Below, one piece after another: positions 32,894-41,396 of a stretch of DNA of 64,000 nucleotides. The notes below the pieces were generated by a model. That model did no database searches, was not told the origin of the DNA, and saw only the letters and a list, made by a program, of their open reading frames with translations. The translations under genes were made by a program, and so were the position numbers. Every line of letters begins with the position of its first letter. Position 1 is the stretch's first letter. This stretch comes from Variimorphobacter saccharofermentans (GTDB taxonomy: Bacteria; Bacillota; Clostridia; Lachnospirales; Lachnospiraceae). Where the stretch lies: the NCBI RefSeq assembly GCF_014174405.1, contig NZ_JACEGA010000001.1:2819001-2883000 (forward strand), written 5' to 3'.

Positions 32894-34570
32894 TTATTCC
32901 ACTGAAATAACATAATAATATATTGGTTGACCACCATAATGAACTTCTACATCCAGATCAGGGTAAGCACTCATAATTTCATCTCCAAGCAGATTGGCTT
33001 CCTCTTCATTGATATCCTCACCATAATACAGACTGATGAGCTCGGACTCATCATCTGCCAGGCTTTGAATAAGCTCCAGCGTGGTCTCCTTGACATCACT
33101 TCCTACGGAAAGTATGGTTTTCTCACCGATTCCCATAATATTACCCTGCTTAATCTCTTTACCATCAATGCTGGTATCTCTTACTGCATAAGTCACCTGA
33201 CCGGATTTCACTTTTTTCATTTCTTCTGTCATCCTGGCTGCATTTTCTTCCGGTGATTTATCATATACGAAATTAATCACAGCCGTAATACCCTGAGGTA
33301 TGGTTTTAGAAGGGATAACATAGATATTCTTATCCTCGGTCAGGTGCTTTGCCTGATCTGCTGCAAGAATAATATTCCCATTATTCGGTAAGATAAATAT
33401 ATTATCTGCATTTACTTTGCTAATCGCATTCAGCATATCCTCCGTACTTGGGTTCATGGTCTGACCACCTTTGATGATGTAATCAACACCCAATCCGGTA
33501 AATATCTCATCCAGTCCTTCGCCCATGGATACAGCGATAAATCCGACTTTCTTTCTAGGTTTATTTTCAACCGCTTTCTCTTCCTGCTTCTTTTGCTCAG
33601 CGGCGGCTTTTTCTGCATCTTTTATAACTTTCTCATTATGCTCTTCCCGCATATTATCAATCTTCATACGGGTTAAGGATCCATACGTCAACGCCTTCTG
33701 AATTGCTAATCCGGGGTCATTCGTATGTACGTGAACCTTTACGATATCGTCATCCGAAACAACCACCAAAGAATCACCAATGGATTCCAAATAGGTCTTA
33801 AACTCTTCTTCTGTCTTCTGGCTGTATTCCTTTTCCAGCATGATTATAAACTCTGTACAATAACCAAATTTGATATCTTCCGTTGAAATACGTTCAATAT
33901 TGATACCAGTTGACGGGAGATTATTCGAAGTAATATTGTCAAGGGATACTTCTTTACCAAGTAATGCATCATATGCTCCCTTAACTATTTCTAAGAGTCC
34001 CTGTCCTCCTGAATCCACAACACCGGCTTCCTTTAACACCGGTAAAAGTTCCGGAGTATTCTTCAGTACTGTTTCCATATGCGCAATCACTTCTTTTCCG
34101 AAATATACCAAATCATCCGTCTCTGATACTAATTGTGCTGCTCGCTCAGCACCACCTCTGGCAACCGTCAGGATCGTTCCTTCCTTAGGTTTCATAACAG
34201 CACGATACGCTGTCTCAACAGCCTTCTGAAACGCATTGCTCATAATTGTAACGTTGATTTCCTTATAGTCTTTAATCTCCTTCGTAAATCCACGGAACAA
34301 CTGTGATAGAATTACTCCTGAATTACCTCTTGCTCCACGAAGAGATCCACCGGAAATAGCTTTTGCTAATTCTTCAATCGAAGGGTCAGAAAGAGCATTC
34401 ACTTCCTTCACAGCTGACATTATGGTTAGCGTCATATTTGTGCCTGTATCTCCATCTGGTACGGGGAATACATTCAACTCATTTATATATTCCTTTTTTG
34501 CTTCGATACTCGAAGCTCCAGCAAGAAACATCTTTTTCAGGGTTTTTGCATCTATCGTCTTAATAACCAC
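32894..34570 (-). CDS. fakA: DAK2-domain fatty acid kinase FakA-like protein (YloV)
   Basis: The 558 residues comprise an N-terminal DAK2/DhaL kinase domain (about 8-200) with FPVPDGDTGTNMTLT (the Mg/ATP aspartates), SGGSLRGARGNSGVILSQ and DSGGQGLLEIV, then a middle domain with CTEFIIML and HVHTNDPG, and a C-terminal EDD/FakA_C domain (from about 350: GFIAVSMGEGL, FILPNNGNIILAA). FakA phosphorylates fatty acids bound to FakB (DegV) for lipid synthesis; no FakB gene is in this window. A GTG start follows AAGGAGG. It is co-transcribed with the Asp23 gene, as in Bacillus yloU-yloV. Confidence 0.93.
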   Translation of the reverse strand: MVIKTIDAKTLKKMFLAGASSIEAKKEYINELNVFPVPDGDTGTNMTLTIMSAVKEVNALSDPSIEELAKAISGGSLRGARGNSGVILSQLFRGFTKEIKDYKEINVTIMSNAFQKAVETAYRAVMKPKEGTILTVARGGAERAAQLVSETDDLVYFGKEVIAHMETVLKNTPELLPVLKEAGVVDSGGQGLLEIVKGAYDALLGKEVSLDNITSNNLPSTGINIERISTEDIKFGYCTEFIIMLEKEYSQKTEEEFKTYLESIGDSLVVVSDDDIVKVHVHTNDPGLAIQKALTYGSLTRMKIDNMREEHNEKVIKDAEKAAAEQKKQEEKAVENKPRKKVGFIAVSMGEGLDEIFTGLGVDYIIKGGQTMNPSTEDMLNAISKVNADNIFILPNNGNIILAADQAKHLTEDKNIYVIPSKTIPQGITAVINFVYDKSPEENAARMTEEMKKVKSGQVTYAVRDTSIDGKEIKQGNIMGIGEKTILSVGSDVKETTLELIQSLADDESELISLYYGEDINEEEANLLGDEIMSAYPDLDVEVHYGGQPIYYYVISVE

Positions 34571-34605
34571 TGGTACTTCCTCCTTAAACGTTGTTCATCT
34601 CAGAA

Positions 34606-34962
34606 TCAGTCAATTACTCTGACACCTTCAACAAAAATATTGATTTTTTTAACCTCAAGTCCTGAGAATTCTTCAACATTATATTTCACATTGCTGATAA
34701 GATTATCAGCTACAGCAGAAATACTAACTCCATAGGAAACGATAATATGCAAGTCGATCGTTATTTTATTATCTTCAATTGATACATTGACACCATGACT
34801 TAAGCTTTCACGTTTGAGTAGTTTTACAATACCATCTTTCATGTTAACAGATGCCATTCCTACTACTCCAAAACACTCTACGGCTGATGCACCGGCATAT
34901 TTAGCGAGTACATCGTTATCAATAACTATATCTCCAATATCTGTATTCATATGTCCTTTCAT
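34606..34962 (-). CDS. Asp23/Gls24 family envelope stress protein (YloU-like)
   Basis: The 118-residue Asp23 domain protein includes GDIVIDNDVLAKYAGASAVECFGVVGMAS and a C-terminal VKKINIFVEGVRV, both family hallmarks. Members associate with the membrane or cell wall and are linked to alkaline and envelope stress, usually through AmaP-like anchors, which are not seen here. It lies 35 bases upstream of the FakA-like gene; the pair yloU-yloV is widely conserved. AGGAGG is seven bases before the ATG. Confidence 0.92.
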   Translation of the reverse strand: MKGHMNTDIGDIVIDNDVLAKYAGASAVECFGVVGMASVNMKDGIVKLLKRESLSHGVNVSIEDNKITIDLHIIVSYGVSISAVADNLISNVKYNVEEFSGLEVKKINIFVEGVRVID

Positions 34963-35139
34963 ATTAACCCTCCTATCTATTTAACTATTTCACAGTGGAT
35001 ACTTCTGCTTTGATACCTCTATATTATTATTTGATAAGCAATTATTAATATTCCGATTCATTTTGATTATATTTTGAGATAACCTTCTCGAAACCCGCAT
35101 AATATATATTACTACGATCAAGGATTGGAAGTGACAATT

Positions 35140-35277
35140 ATGAAGAGAATGATAGGGTTTATTCTTTTTTGGATTGCCATCGGAATGACTATTATGCTTT
35201 TCATTACCAACGGAATTCTGGCAATATGTATTATAATTCTATGCCTATTGCTTGGTTATAATTTATTCTGTAATTGA
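35140..35277 (+). CDS. Small two-helix membrane protein, 45 residues
   Basis: The reading frame from ATG 35140 encodes MKRMIGFILFWIAIGM, a second helix ILAICIIILCLLLGYN, and ends LFCN. It is made of two hydrophobic helices joined by a short turn and is preceded by GGAAG eight bases upstream. I recall similar short 'MKR-IGF--FWIA-GM ... LLLGYN-F' proteins in Lachnospiraceae, but no function is known. It diverges from the Asp23 operon. A hairpin (TTGAAACATTT/AAATGTTTCAA) at 35274-35324 could end its transcript. Confidence 0.6.
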   Translation: MKRMIGFILFWIAIGMTIMLFITNGILAICIIILCLLLGYNLFCN

Positions 35278-35345
35278 AACATTTGATTCGCCACTTCTGA
35301 TATTAAGAAATGAAAATGTTTCAAATGATACCATCCATTGTTCTG

Positions 35346-35379
35346 AAAAAAAGTGGGTGTCAAGATCCCCTGACACCCA
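35346..35379 (-). terminator. Intrinsic terminator of rpmB
   Basis: Minus strand TGGGTGTCA/TGACACCCA stem with an eight-base loop, then a run of seven T. It is located about 10 bases after the rpmB stop. Confidence 0.9.
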
Positions 35380-35388
35380 TCACTTTCC

Positions 35389-35574
35389 TTATGCGCGTTC
35401 TACTTTGCCGGATCTAAGACAGGAAGTACAAACATACATTTTTCTTGCTGCGCCGTTAACATTAACCTTAACGGATTTCACATTAGATTTCCACATCTTA
35501 TTTGATCTTCTATGAGAATGACTCACAGCGATTCCAAAGTGAGCACCTTTATCACATATTGAACATTTAGCCAC
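35389..35574 (-). CDS. rpmB: 50S ribosomal protein L28
   Basis: The 61-residue L28 starts MAKCSICDKGAHFGIAVSHSHRRSNKMW and has a C-terminal VCTSCLRSGKVERA. Two CxxC pairs (CSIC and CTSC) mark the zinc-binding form. The start is a GTG with AAGGAGGTG seven bases upstream, not the far upstream TTG/ATG. It is monocistronic with its own terminator, the usual arrangement in Firmicutes, where it lies near asp23-fakA. Confidence 0.97.
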   Translation of the reverse strand: MAKCSICDKGAHFGIAVSHSHRRSNKMWKSNVKSVKVNVNGAARKMYVCTSCLRSGKVERA

Positions 35575-35717
35575 CGAAAGCACCTCCTTAGGTATATTGT
35601 GAATAAAACATTCACTCATCTACATATAGGACCTATTGACCCTACAAACATAATTATTCTACCAGAATATATTTTATAATGCAAGCAGAATTTTGTCTAT
35701 AAAATGATGGGTGTTGT

Positions 35718-36122
35718 TTATATGGTCTCTTCGGTTTGGTTTTTCAGTACTTCCTCCACCTTACTGTCTACATTATCATCCTTCTTTTTTCCCTTACCAA
35801 ACTTATTGATGATATCAGGTACCATATCAAGTACTTTGGTTACAGTATCCTGATTCTTAATGTTAACCAGCTTGGTTGTACCATCCTGAATTACAAGAAC
35901 TGAGCTGGGAGTAATCTTACCCCCCATACCACCGCTTGCATTATTCTTTTTCTCACCTGCGAATGCGCCTGCTGCAACTCCAAAACTAACCTCAACTAAA
36001 GGTAATATAATTGTTCCATCATCAAATTTTACAGCGTCACCTACCACTGTCTTAGTGGATAAAAAACTGTCCATTCCACGGAATAGTGATTCAACCGTTG
36101 CATTAAAATTATTATCTGCCAT
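35718..36122 (-). CDS. gerW: GerW/YtfJ family sporulation protein
   Basis: The 134-residue protein shows the family core VESLFRGMDSFLSTKTVVGDAV followed by GTIILPLVEVSFGVAAGAFAGE and GGMGGKITPSSVLVI. GerW is made in the forespore and is needed for germination with certain nutrients in Bacillus. The C-terminus here is a charged tail (KGKKKDDNVDSKVEE). The ATG comes immediately after the TAA of the DUF2953 gene, and its AAAGGAGG lies inside that gene's end, so the two are translationally coupled, matching the Bacillus ytfI-ytfJ pair. Confidence 0.94.
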   Translation of the reverse strand: MADNNFNATVESLFRGMDSFLSTKTVVGDAVKFDDGTIILPLVEVSFGVAAGAFAGEKKNNASGGMGGKITPSSVLVIQDGTTKLVNIKNQDTVTKVLDMVPDIINKFGKGKKKDDNVDSKVEEVLKNQTEETI

Positions 36123-37157
36123 TTATAACGCCTCCTTTAATAATTGAATATTTTTCTTTAACCGTTTAAATCTAATATCTAACATAAGCTTAATTACTAT
36201 TATAAGTATTGTAGCTAATCTTATTCTTCCTCTGGCATCATGTTTTCCTTCCAGCCTTGCCTGCTCAAAGTCCGGTGTGATCTGTATCTTATCCCCATAA
36301 AAGCTATAAAGTATGGATAACAATCCTAAGACTTGTCCTGTGGAACATGGATCACCTGTTCCGAATACAACTATGGTTTGAAGCTTTCTGGGTAATATAT
36401 GTTTTAACAGCTTCTTTAAGCTTGCATAGGTTACTTGAAAACCTTCCCGGTTAATCTCATCCTGAATAAATTCATAAATCAAGCTAATCTTATTCTTAAT
36501 ATTACGTACTGATTGAAAGAACTGTATTAGCTTTTCCTTTATGCTTCGAACGAAAGCCATCAGCTTTTCCTTCAAACAGCACAGCTTCTGAATGATTCTT
36601 CGGAATATTGGCTGTCTTTTTCTTTTCTTTTTATCTTTCCTTAGATCATCATCATTTAATGCCTTGTCAATTCCTATTATGTCCGATTTGTCTTCATATT
36701 TGTGATACTGTTTCTCAGCATCATAATCATCTGCCGTATCTGACAGGAGTTGCTGCGCACGATCGGTCGGTAATTCTGAACTATCCGTGTCTGCATACTG
36801 CGTTACAGGTTCTTGTATATTCTTATTGGTTTGATTTCTTTTCTTGGAAGCGTTACGAGCAAAGGCTTTCTTTTTCTTTGCTCTAGTTTTCCTTGGCTTG
36901 TCACTATCATAAAATAAGAATCCGAATATTCTGATTTGGATATGGGGTTTTCCTGCATGATGGGTAAACTTCGCATGAATAAAATGCAACAACCAGCTTG
37001 CCCTGCCCTCCATATCAAACGCTTCTCCATGTTCCAATGCCACTTTATATCGAATTGGTACCAGCAGGATCAGAAGCAGGGTAAACAGTAATAAACCGAG
37101 CAAGCTAAGAAGGAGTATCCCGATTATTTTTAATATCATTAGAATTATATGTAGCAT
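36123..37157 (-). CDS. DUF2953 membrane protein, partner of GerW (YtfI-like)
   Basis: This 344-residue protein has an N-terminal membrane helix pair (IILMILKIIGILLLSLLGLL), then a soluble domain with VPIRYKVALEHG and HFIHAKFTHHAGKPHIQIRIFGF. A long Lys/Arg/Glu-rich linker spans about residues 90-180. The C-terminal DUF2953 domain contains VFGTGDPCSTGQVLGLLSILY and ITPDFEQARLEGKHDARGRIRLATI. It is found next to gerW across spore formers and probably acts in the same spore process, but its molecular role is unknown. The ribosome binding site is weak (GGGCGG rather far upstream). Confidence 0.88.
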   Translation of the reverse strand: MLHIILMILKIIGILLLSLLGLLLFTLLLILLVPIRYKVALEHGEAFDMEGRASWLLHFIHAKFTHHAGKPHIQIRIFGFLFYDSDKPRKTRAKKKKAFARNASKKRNQTNKNIQEPVTQYADTDSSELPTDRAQQLLSDTADDYDAEKQYHKYEDKSDIIGIDKALNDDDLRKDKKKRKRQPIFRRIIQKLCCLKEKLMAFVRSIKEKLIQFFQSVRNIKNKISLIYEFIQDEINREGFQVTYASLKKLLKHILPRKLQTIVVFGTGDPCSTGQVLGLLSILYSFYGDKIQITPDFEQARLEGKHDARGRIRLATILIIVIKLMLDIRFKRLKKNIQLLKEAL

Positions 37158-37256
37158 TTACCGTATCTACCGCCCATCTTTTCATGATATAGTTCTAAAT
37201 CAACGTTCCTTCAATTACCTATCAATACTTTTGACACCCTAATTATACATTAATCC

Positions 37257-37565
37257 TTATGTAAAGTAGGTTCTTACATCAAAATCTCCTGTCTCACGGT
37301 AAACCTCCATAAGCATATCTACCACAAGCTCCAATGCTTCTTCTTTACCTTTCGCAAGTCCGGCAATCCGTATATCGTATTTGCTGTAATGAGGAAATAA
37401 GAGCTCATTCGCATCCATAATATCAAATAGATTTCCTGGATTTGAGGCAAATGCGATACAATAAACCCCAAAGGTAGCTTCCCTGTTGTTAATGGAAGCA
37501 ATTGCTTTTTTCTTACTCTTTCTCATTTTATTTCCAACATAGAGTCTTGAATTCCACAAAATCAT
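37257..37565 (-). CDS. Conserved hypothetical protein, 102 residues
   Basis: I do not recognise a named family. The protein is soluble, with a basic start (MRKSKKKAIASINNRE at residues 14-29), a beta strand ATFGVYCIAFAS, and two helices; KYDIRIAGLAKGKEEALELVVDMLMEVYRETGDFDVRTYF resembles proteins found next to sporulation and membrane genes in Lachnospiraceae. The ATG at 37565 has AGGG six bases upstream; an alternative start at MRKSKKK (37526) has GGA. It stands between two unrelated genes on the same strand. Confidence 0.65.
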   Translation of the reverse strand: MILWNSRLYVGNKMRKSKKKAIASINNREATFGVYCIAFASNPGNLFDIMDANELLFPHYSKYDIRIAGLAKGKEEALELVVDMLMEVYRETGDFDVRTYFT

Positions 37566-37650
37566 AAAAAGCCCTTACCTTTACCAGAATGGTTGTACAA
37601 AGTATTCCTTAATGGTAAGTATACCACATTTTACCATCAATAATACAGTC

Positions 37651-39069
37651 CTATTCATTGATTATTTCATTTATTATTTCATAGCATGCGGATTTTTCAT
37701 ATGCATCTGAACAGCGTTCCACACTATAACGAACATACTCCATTACTTCCTTGTGATTATCAAAGAAAACTGGCATGATGCGTAAGGTATTAGCCATTAC
37801 AGCACGGTTAATCATCTTGTCATGGGAAGCGAAAAATGCGGACAGTGCTTCTTCCATTTGGCTTGAAGCTGCTGAGATCATCGCTTCATTTACTTTTTCC
37901 TCCGAAGGCATTTCATCCAAATCGATAAATAAGCTTTCCGACATTAGCTTCTGTGATCGAAGCAATACCTGTAACAGATGTTCCAGCATAAGGCTCTTCG
38001 TTATAGCACAATGCTGATGCTGCACTACATATAGTGCTTCCTCCAATATGTTAAACTCCATTGAAAGGGCTTCCTGAACTCCTTCCAAATCTGTGAACTT
38101 GTCTACAAATTCCTTAGACAACTCTTGTTTCTCCATAAGTAAGTAAATGGGATTAATATCCTGAATGATGGATAAAGCTACAGAGCCTGAGTCTTCCATA
38201 TCGATACCGGAAAAGCCAATATAAGGCGCACATAAGAGAATGACATATATATCATTCACAAGCTCCGCAAGGCTTAAATAAACAGTAGATTCTGTTTCCA
38301 GGCTTATGGTTGCCGATTGAATAGCAAGTATTGCCTGGTCATATTGTTCCTTGGAGATATCCTGATATTTCAACCGGGATAAGAACTCTTTTTTCTCCCA
38401 CAATGCAGGATAACAGGTATCCATTCCTTCTCCCTCATATAGCATGGTGGAGGTTCTTAACATATAAAGATAGGAATCAAAGGAAGATTGATCCGCTCCA
38501 AGATAGGTCTGCATACTTTGATTTAATAAATCAAAATACTTTTGCCTCGTAATCCGTATCGGTAGTTGTCCTATTATCTCTCTTATCTTATCATTAATAA
38601 TCACATTATCCTCGGAATCAAAAATATATCTTAGAATATCTCTCGCAAATTCCTCCCCCTCTACAGGAAGTAAATTGTCCCTAAACCGATATTCCACACG
38701 ATTCAGTACATATTCATAGGTTTCAAATACATCCGTATAAGCGGTTAATAAATCCATTCGCTTCATTATTTCTTTCCGAAGGGTATCCACCTCACGAATT
38801 GCCCCTTCCCTGTTATGTCCACTGGTGCGTGTGAGAATATTGCTTTCAATCAATTTATTAAGACGAATAACAATATCCTGTATATCCTTACTCCAGCTAT
38901 ATTCATCGTCACAATATGCCTCATATAGCGTAAAATAATTCAAGGCCAAACGGACCATAGCCATTGTATGATAATCATCCGCCAAACGATTCAATAATTG
39001 AGGAATATTCTCCTCTAATTGTATTCCGCTGCGAATATTTTGATTCATTTTCCTGATATTAATATTCAT
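37651..39069 (-). CDS. Hypothetical all-helical cytoplasmic protein, 472 residues
   Basis: I cannot assign a family. The sequence is predicted almost entirely alpha-helical with no signal peptide or membrane segment. It resembles proteins in which short helices repeat: DYHTMAMVRLALNYFTLYEAYCDDEYSW at the N-terminus and EYVRYSVERCSDAYEKSACYEIINEIINE at the C-terminus. It is rich in acidic and aromatic residues. No ribosome binding site is strong at ATG 39069 (GGATGG about ten bases upstream). It may share a transcript with the downstream 102-residue gene. Confidence 0.6.
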   Translation of the reverse strand: MNINIRKMNQNIRSGIQLEENIPQLLNRLADDYHTMAMVRLALNYFTLYEAYCDDEYSWSKDIQDIVIRLNKLIESNILTRTSGHNREGAIREVDTLRKEIMKRMDLLTAYTDVFETYEYVLNRVEYRFRDNLLPVEGEEFARDILRYIFDSEDNVIINDKIREIIGQLPIRITRQKYFDLLNQSMQTYLGADQSSFDSYLYMLRTSTMLYEGEGMDTCYPALWEKKEFLSRLKYQDISKEQYDQAILAIQSATISLETESTVYLSLAELVNDIYVILLCAPYIGFSGIDMEDSGSVALSIIQDINPIYLLMEKQELSKEFVDKFTDLEGVQEALSMEFNILEEALYVVQHQHCAITKSLMLEHLLQVLLRSQKLMSESLFIDLDEMPSEEKVNEAMISAASSQMEEALSAFFASHDKMINRAVMANTLRIMPVFFDNHKEVMEYVRYSVERCSDAYEKSACYEIINEIINE

Positions 39070-39134
39070 GTGACATATACCATCCTATTCTATTCAATCC
39101 TTATGCTAGTACTTACTGATCCGCTATTATAAGA

Positions 39135-39164
39135 AGTGCTTATTATTTTATCATAATAAGCACT
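39135..39164 (-). terminator. Perfect 12-bp hairpin, possible terminator
   Basis: AGTGCTTATTAT pairs perfectly with ATAATAAGCACT around a six-base loop in the gap between the rhomboid-like gene and the helical hypothetical gene. Minus-strand sequence after it is TTCTTAT, a poor U-run, so termination is likely but not certain. Confidence 0.6.
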
Positions 39165-39258
39165 GTTCGTATACCAATCTGCATTTTTTTCTTCATATTA
39201 TCTCTTCAAATCCTGAACTATACCTTTAGGCATGTCCCCTCTCAGAGCAAACCCAAGG

Positions 39259-40113
39259 TTACCTCTTCACATGCTCATGTGTAAAAAGATGATCCATACA
39301 ATACTCATAATTCCCATCGCATTTTGAGCAAAAACGAAACTCCAACTGTTCATCATCCAATTCGGTTCTTCCACATATAGCACATTTATGACGGGTGATC
39401 GTATTACGTCCTCTAAACTGAGTCACATTACCCTGCTTTCGTCCCGAATTCATCTGTTGACGAAATACGGCTTTTCTCTTTATCTCACTTGGAGAAATCC
39501 TTCGATAATTCCTCGTAGCAAAGAAGAAAATCAGGAAATTTCCAATGGAAACAACCACTGGTATGATTAATAAATACTGTCTATAAATAATGTAATTCAT
39601 AATATCATAGATATAGAATGCTATTCTAAACCATGCCAGATATTTAACCTTTATTGGAATGATAAAATATAACAGGATTTTTTCGTTGGGATTGATTACT
39701 GCATAAGCCAAAAACAACGTACTGCATACCACATCCAGGGAAGGTGATAAAGTAAATCCCGTAATCAAATAAAGAATCAAGGATGATAACAGATTAAACA
39801 GCACCCCTGAAAAAATATATAAGTTAAATCGAAATGCACCCCAATAATATTCTAATGCTGTACCGAAAATGTAATAAACATATACAGAAATTAATGTGAA
39901 CAGTATACCTCTTAATGTAGTAATCGGAATAAGATAGGTAATCAGTCGCCATACCTGCCCCTGACGGATTAGATTAAAATTAAGAGCAAGAAATTCATAT
40001 GGCAAAACTGAACCAATCACCACTCCGATTCCATATAATGCCACAATGTACTTCATTAAATTATGAATAGCATACTTACCAAATTTTCGTTCCATTTTAT
40101 TAAGAATGTTCAT
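39259..40113 (-). CDS. Rhomboid-like membrane protein with C-terminal zinc ribbon, probably inactive
   Basis: The 284 residues comprise six membrane helices in a rhomboid/Der1-like order (RQGQVWRLITYLIPI in loop 1; LEYYWGAFRFNLYIFSG; LDVVCSTLFLAYAVINPNEKILLYFIIPIKVKYLAW) and a C-terminal zinc-binding segment CAICGRTELDD...FCSKCDGNYEYCMDHLFTHEHVKR-like with CxxC pairs. The catalytic Gly-x-Ser-Gly of active rhomboids is not visible; the equivalent stretch reads SPSLDVVCSTLF. It therefore resembles the pseudoprotease branch. The function is unknown. It lies in the same direction as the magnesium transporter gene and 37 bases after it. Confidence 0.75.
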   Translation of the reverse strand: MNILNKMERKFGKYAIHNLMKYIVALYGIGVVIGSVLPYEFLALNFNLIRQGQVWRLITYLIPITTLRGILFTLISVYVYYIFGTALEYYWGAFRFNLYIFSGVLFNLLSSLILYLITGFTLSPSLDVVCSTLFLAYAVINPNEKILLYFIIPIKVKYLAWFRIAFYIYDIMNYIIYRQYLLIIPVVVSIGNFLIFFFATRNYRRISPSEIKRKAVFRQQMNSGRKQGNVTQFRGRNTITRHKCAICGRTELDDEQLEFRFCSKCDGNYEYCMDHLFTHEHVKR

Positions 40114-40150
40114 ATTACAAAACCTGTACCTTTCAAGTAAAACTAGTAAA

Positions 40151-41086
40151 CTAGAAGACCTTCTTCTTACGGAATATCAATACAATAATCGCAGTTAATA
40201 CCAATGCCGCCAGGGTAATAAGGTAGAAGCCATAGGGATTATCTTTTCCTGGTATTTCAACAAAGTTCATACCATAGAAACTCGCAATCATGGTTGGTAT
40301 GGATAATACTATGGTTATGGCAGCTAAAAACTTCATCACGATATTCTGATTATTGGAAATGATGGATGCAAAGGTTCCCATAATTCCAGTCAAAATACCG
40401 TTATAAATATTAGCCATCTCAATGGCCTGTTTATTTTCAATAATCAAATCCTCCAGCAAATCTTCGTCTTCCGGATAATGCTTTATTGTTTCCAGCTTTA
40501 ACATTTTTTCGAAGACCACTTCGTTTGAACGTAATGAGGTTGTAAAATAAACAAGACTTTTCTCTAACTCCAATAAATCGATTAATTCCCTGTTCTGAGT
40601 GGAAATATGCAACTTACGCTCAATCTCTTCACTTTTTCTGTCAATCGTTCTCAGATACTGAAGGAACGTAGACGCATTCCTGTATAGCATCTGCAGAATA
40701 AAGCGGGTTTTTTTATAGGTATAGAAGTCACGTACACGCCCATCAATGAAGCATTTTAATATGGATGTTTCTTCCAGGCATACCGTGATCAGATAATCCT
40801 GAGCAACAATGATGCCCAGAGGAATTGTTACATATCGATCCTTATCGTTGCGCTTTTCAAGAGAGGGAATGTCAACTAATATTAAGGTATAGTTATCCTC
40901 AACTTCAATTCTCGCTCTCTCTTCTTCATCAAGCGGTGCTCTAAGATGATCAATATCAATACCAGTAGCCTCCGCTATTTCCAATAATTCAGTCGCAGAG
41001 GGATTCGTCATTGCGATCCAGGATCCCTCCATAATTTCAGTTAATTTCAGTAATGTACCTTCGGATGTTCTGAAAATTTCGATCAT
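40151..41086 (-). CDS. corA: CorA family magnesium/cobalt channel
   Basis: The 311-residue protein has a large cytoplasmic alpha/beta N-terminal domain, a long stalk helix (about 130-240) and two C-terminal membrane helices. The signature YGMNF (GMN motif) at the end of the first helix is present, as is the short C-terminal RKKKVF tail. CorA homopentamers carry Mg2+ across the membrane and are gated by cytoplasmic Mg2+. The start has GAAAGGAG seven bases upstream. A strong promoter lies about 230 bases upstream, leaving a long, apparently structured leader. Confidence 0.95.
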   Translation of the reverse strand: MIEIFRTSEGTLLKLTEIMEGSWIAMTNPSATELLEIAEATGIDIDHLRAPLDEEERARIEVEDNYTLILVDIPSLEKRNDKDRYVTIPLGIIVAQDYLITVCLEETSILKCFIDGRVRDFYTYKKTRFILQMLYRNASTFLQYLRTIDRKSEEIERKLHISTQNRELIDLLELEKSLVYFTTSLRSNEVVFEKMLKLETIKHYPEDEDLLEDLIIENKQAIEMANIYNGILTGIMGTFASIISNNQNIVMKFLAAITIVLSIPTMIASFYGMNFVEIPGKDNPYGFYLITLAALVLTAIIVLIFRKKKVF

Positions 41087-41309
41087 AAATGCTCCTTTCT
41101 ACTGCATTATGAGCAGTAAAAAGCAAAATATGCATTACGATCAAAAGGGAAAAGCTTCACCAGCCAATCGAATCATATTACGTTCACTACTCAATGCAGT
41201 ATTAAAATTTCTATGCTCCTGCCTTCGTATATGACTACTACCGGGGCCAGCTTCCATCCTTACCACTCCCTTTTTTCTAAATTGAACATTACTTTCCAAC
41301 AATTGATTC
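41087..41309 (-). promoter_or_regulatory. Long structured 5' leader of corA with a possible upstream ORF
   Basis: From the predicted start site the transcript has about 220 bases before corA. AAAAGGGA near the 5' side can pair with TCCCTTTT about 120 bases later, closing a domain like an aptamer P1 stem, and TACTGC/GCAGTA forms a hairpin just before the ribosome binding site. Inside is an ORF at 41141-41257 (38 codons, starts MEAGPGSSHIRR, ends EAFPF) with GGGAG eight bases upstream. It does not match the M-box that I know. It could be a riboswitch or a leader-peptide control of Mg2+ uptake. Confidence 0.5.
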
Positions 41310-41315
41310 AAACTC

Positions 41316-41344
41316 ATTATATGTTTTTCTGATATCTTTGTCAA
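41316..41344 (-). promoter_or_regulatory. Perfect-consensus sigma-A promoter of corA
   Basis: Minus strand TTGACA, 17 bases, TATAAT: both hexamers match consensus exactly. It points toward corA. The long reading frame seen here starts inside the -35 box and cannot be fully translated from this promoter. Confidence 0.9.
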
Positions 41345-41396
41345 ACAAAAGAATATTAGAATTGTGTAATAAAACTATAAACTTATCTGGGGTATT

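Noticed and set aside
35252..35515. 87-codon plus-strand frame across the rpmB terminator
   Set aside because: It overlaps rpmB antisense and its terminator; no ribosome binding site.
41087..41309. M-box (magnesium) riboswitch upstream of corA
   Set aside because: The leader is structured but the conserved GGUGAGGCUCC-type core that I know from M-box RNAs is not present; kept only as an unclassified leader.
41141..41344. 67-codon minus-strand frame starting with TTG upstream of corA
   Set aside because: Its start lies inside the -35 box of a perfect promoter, so the long form cannot be transcribed from it; only the inner 38-codon ORF with its own ribosome binding site is kept as possible.
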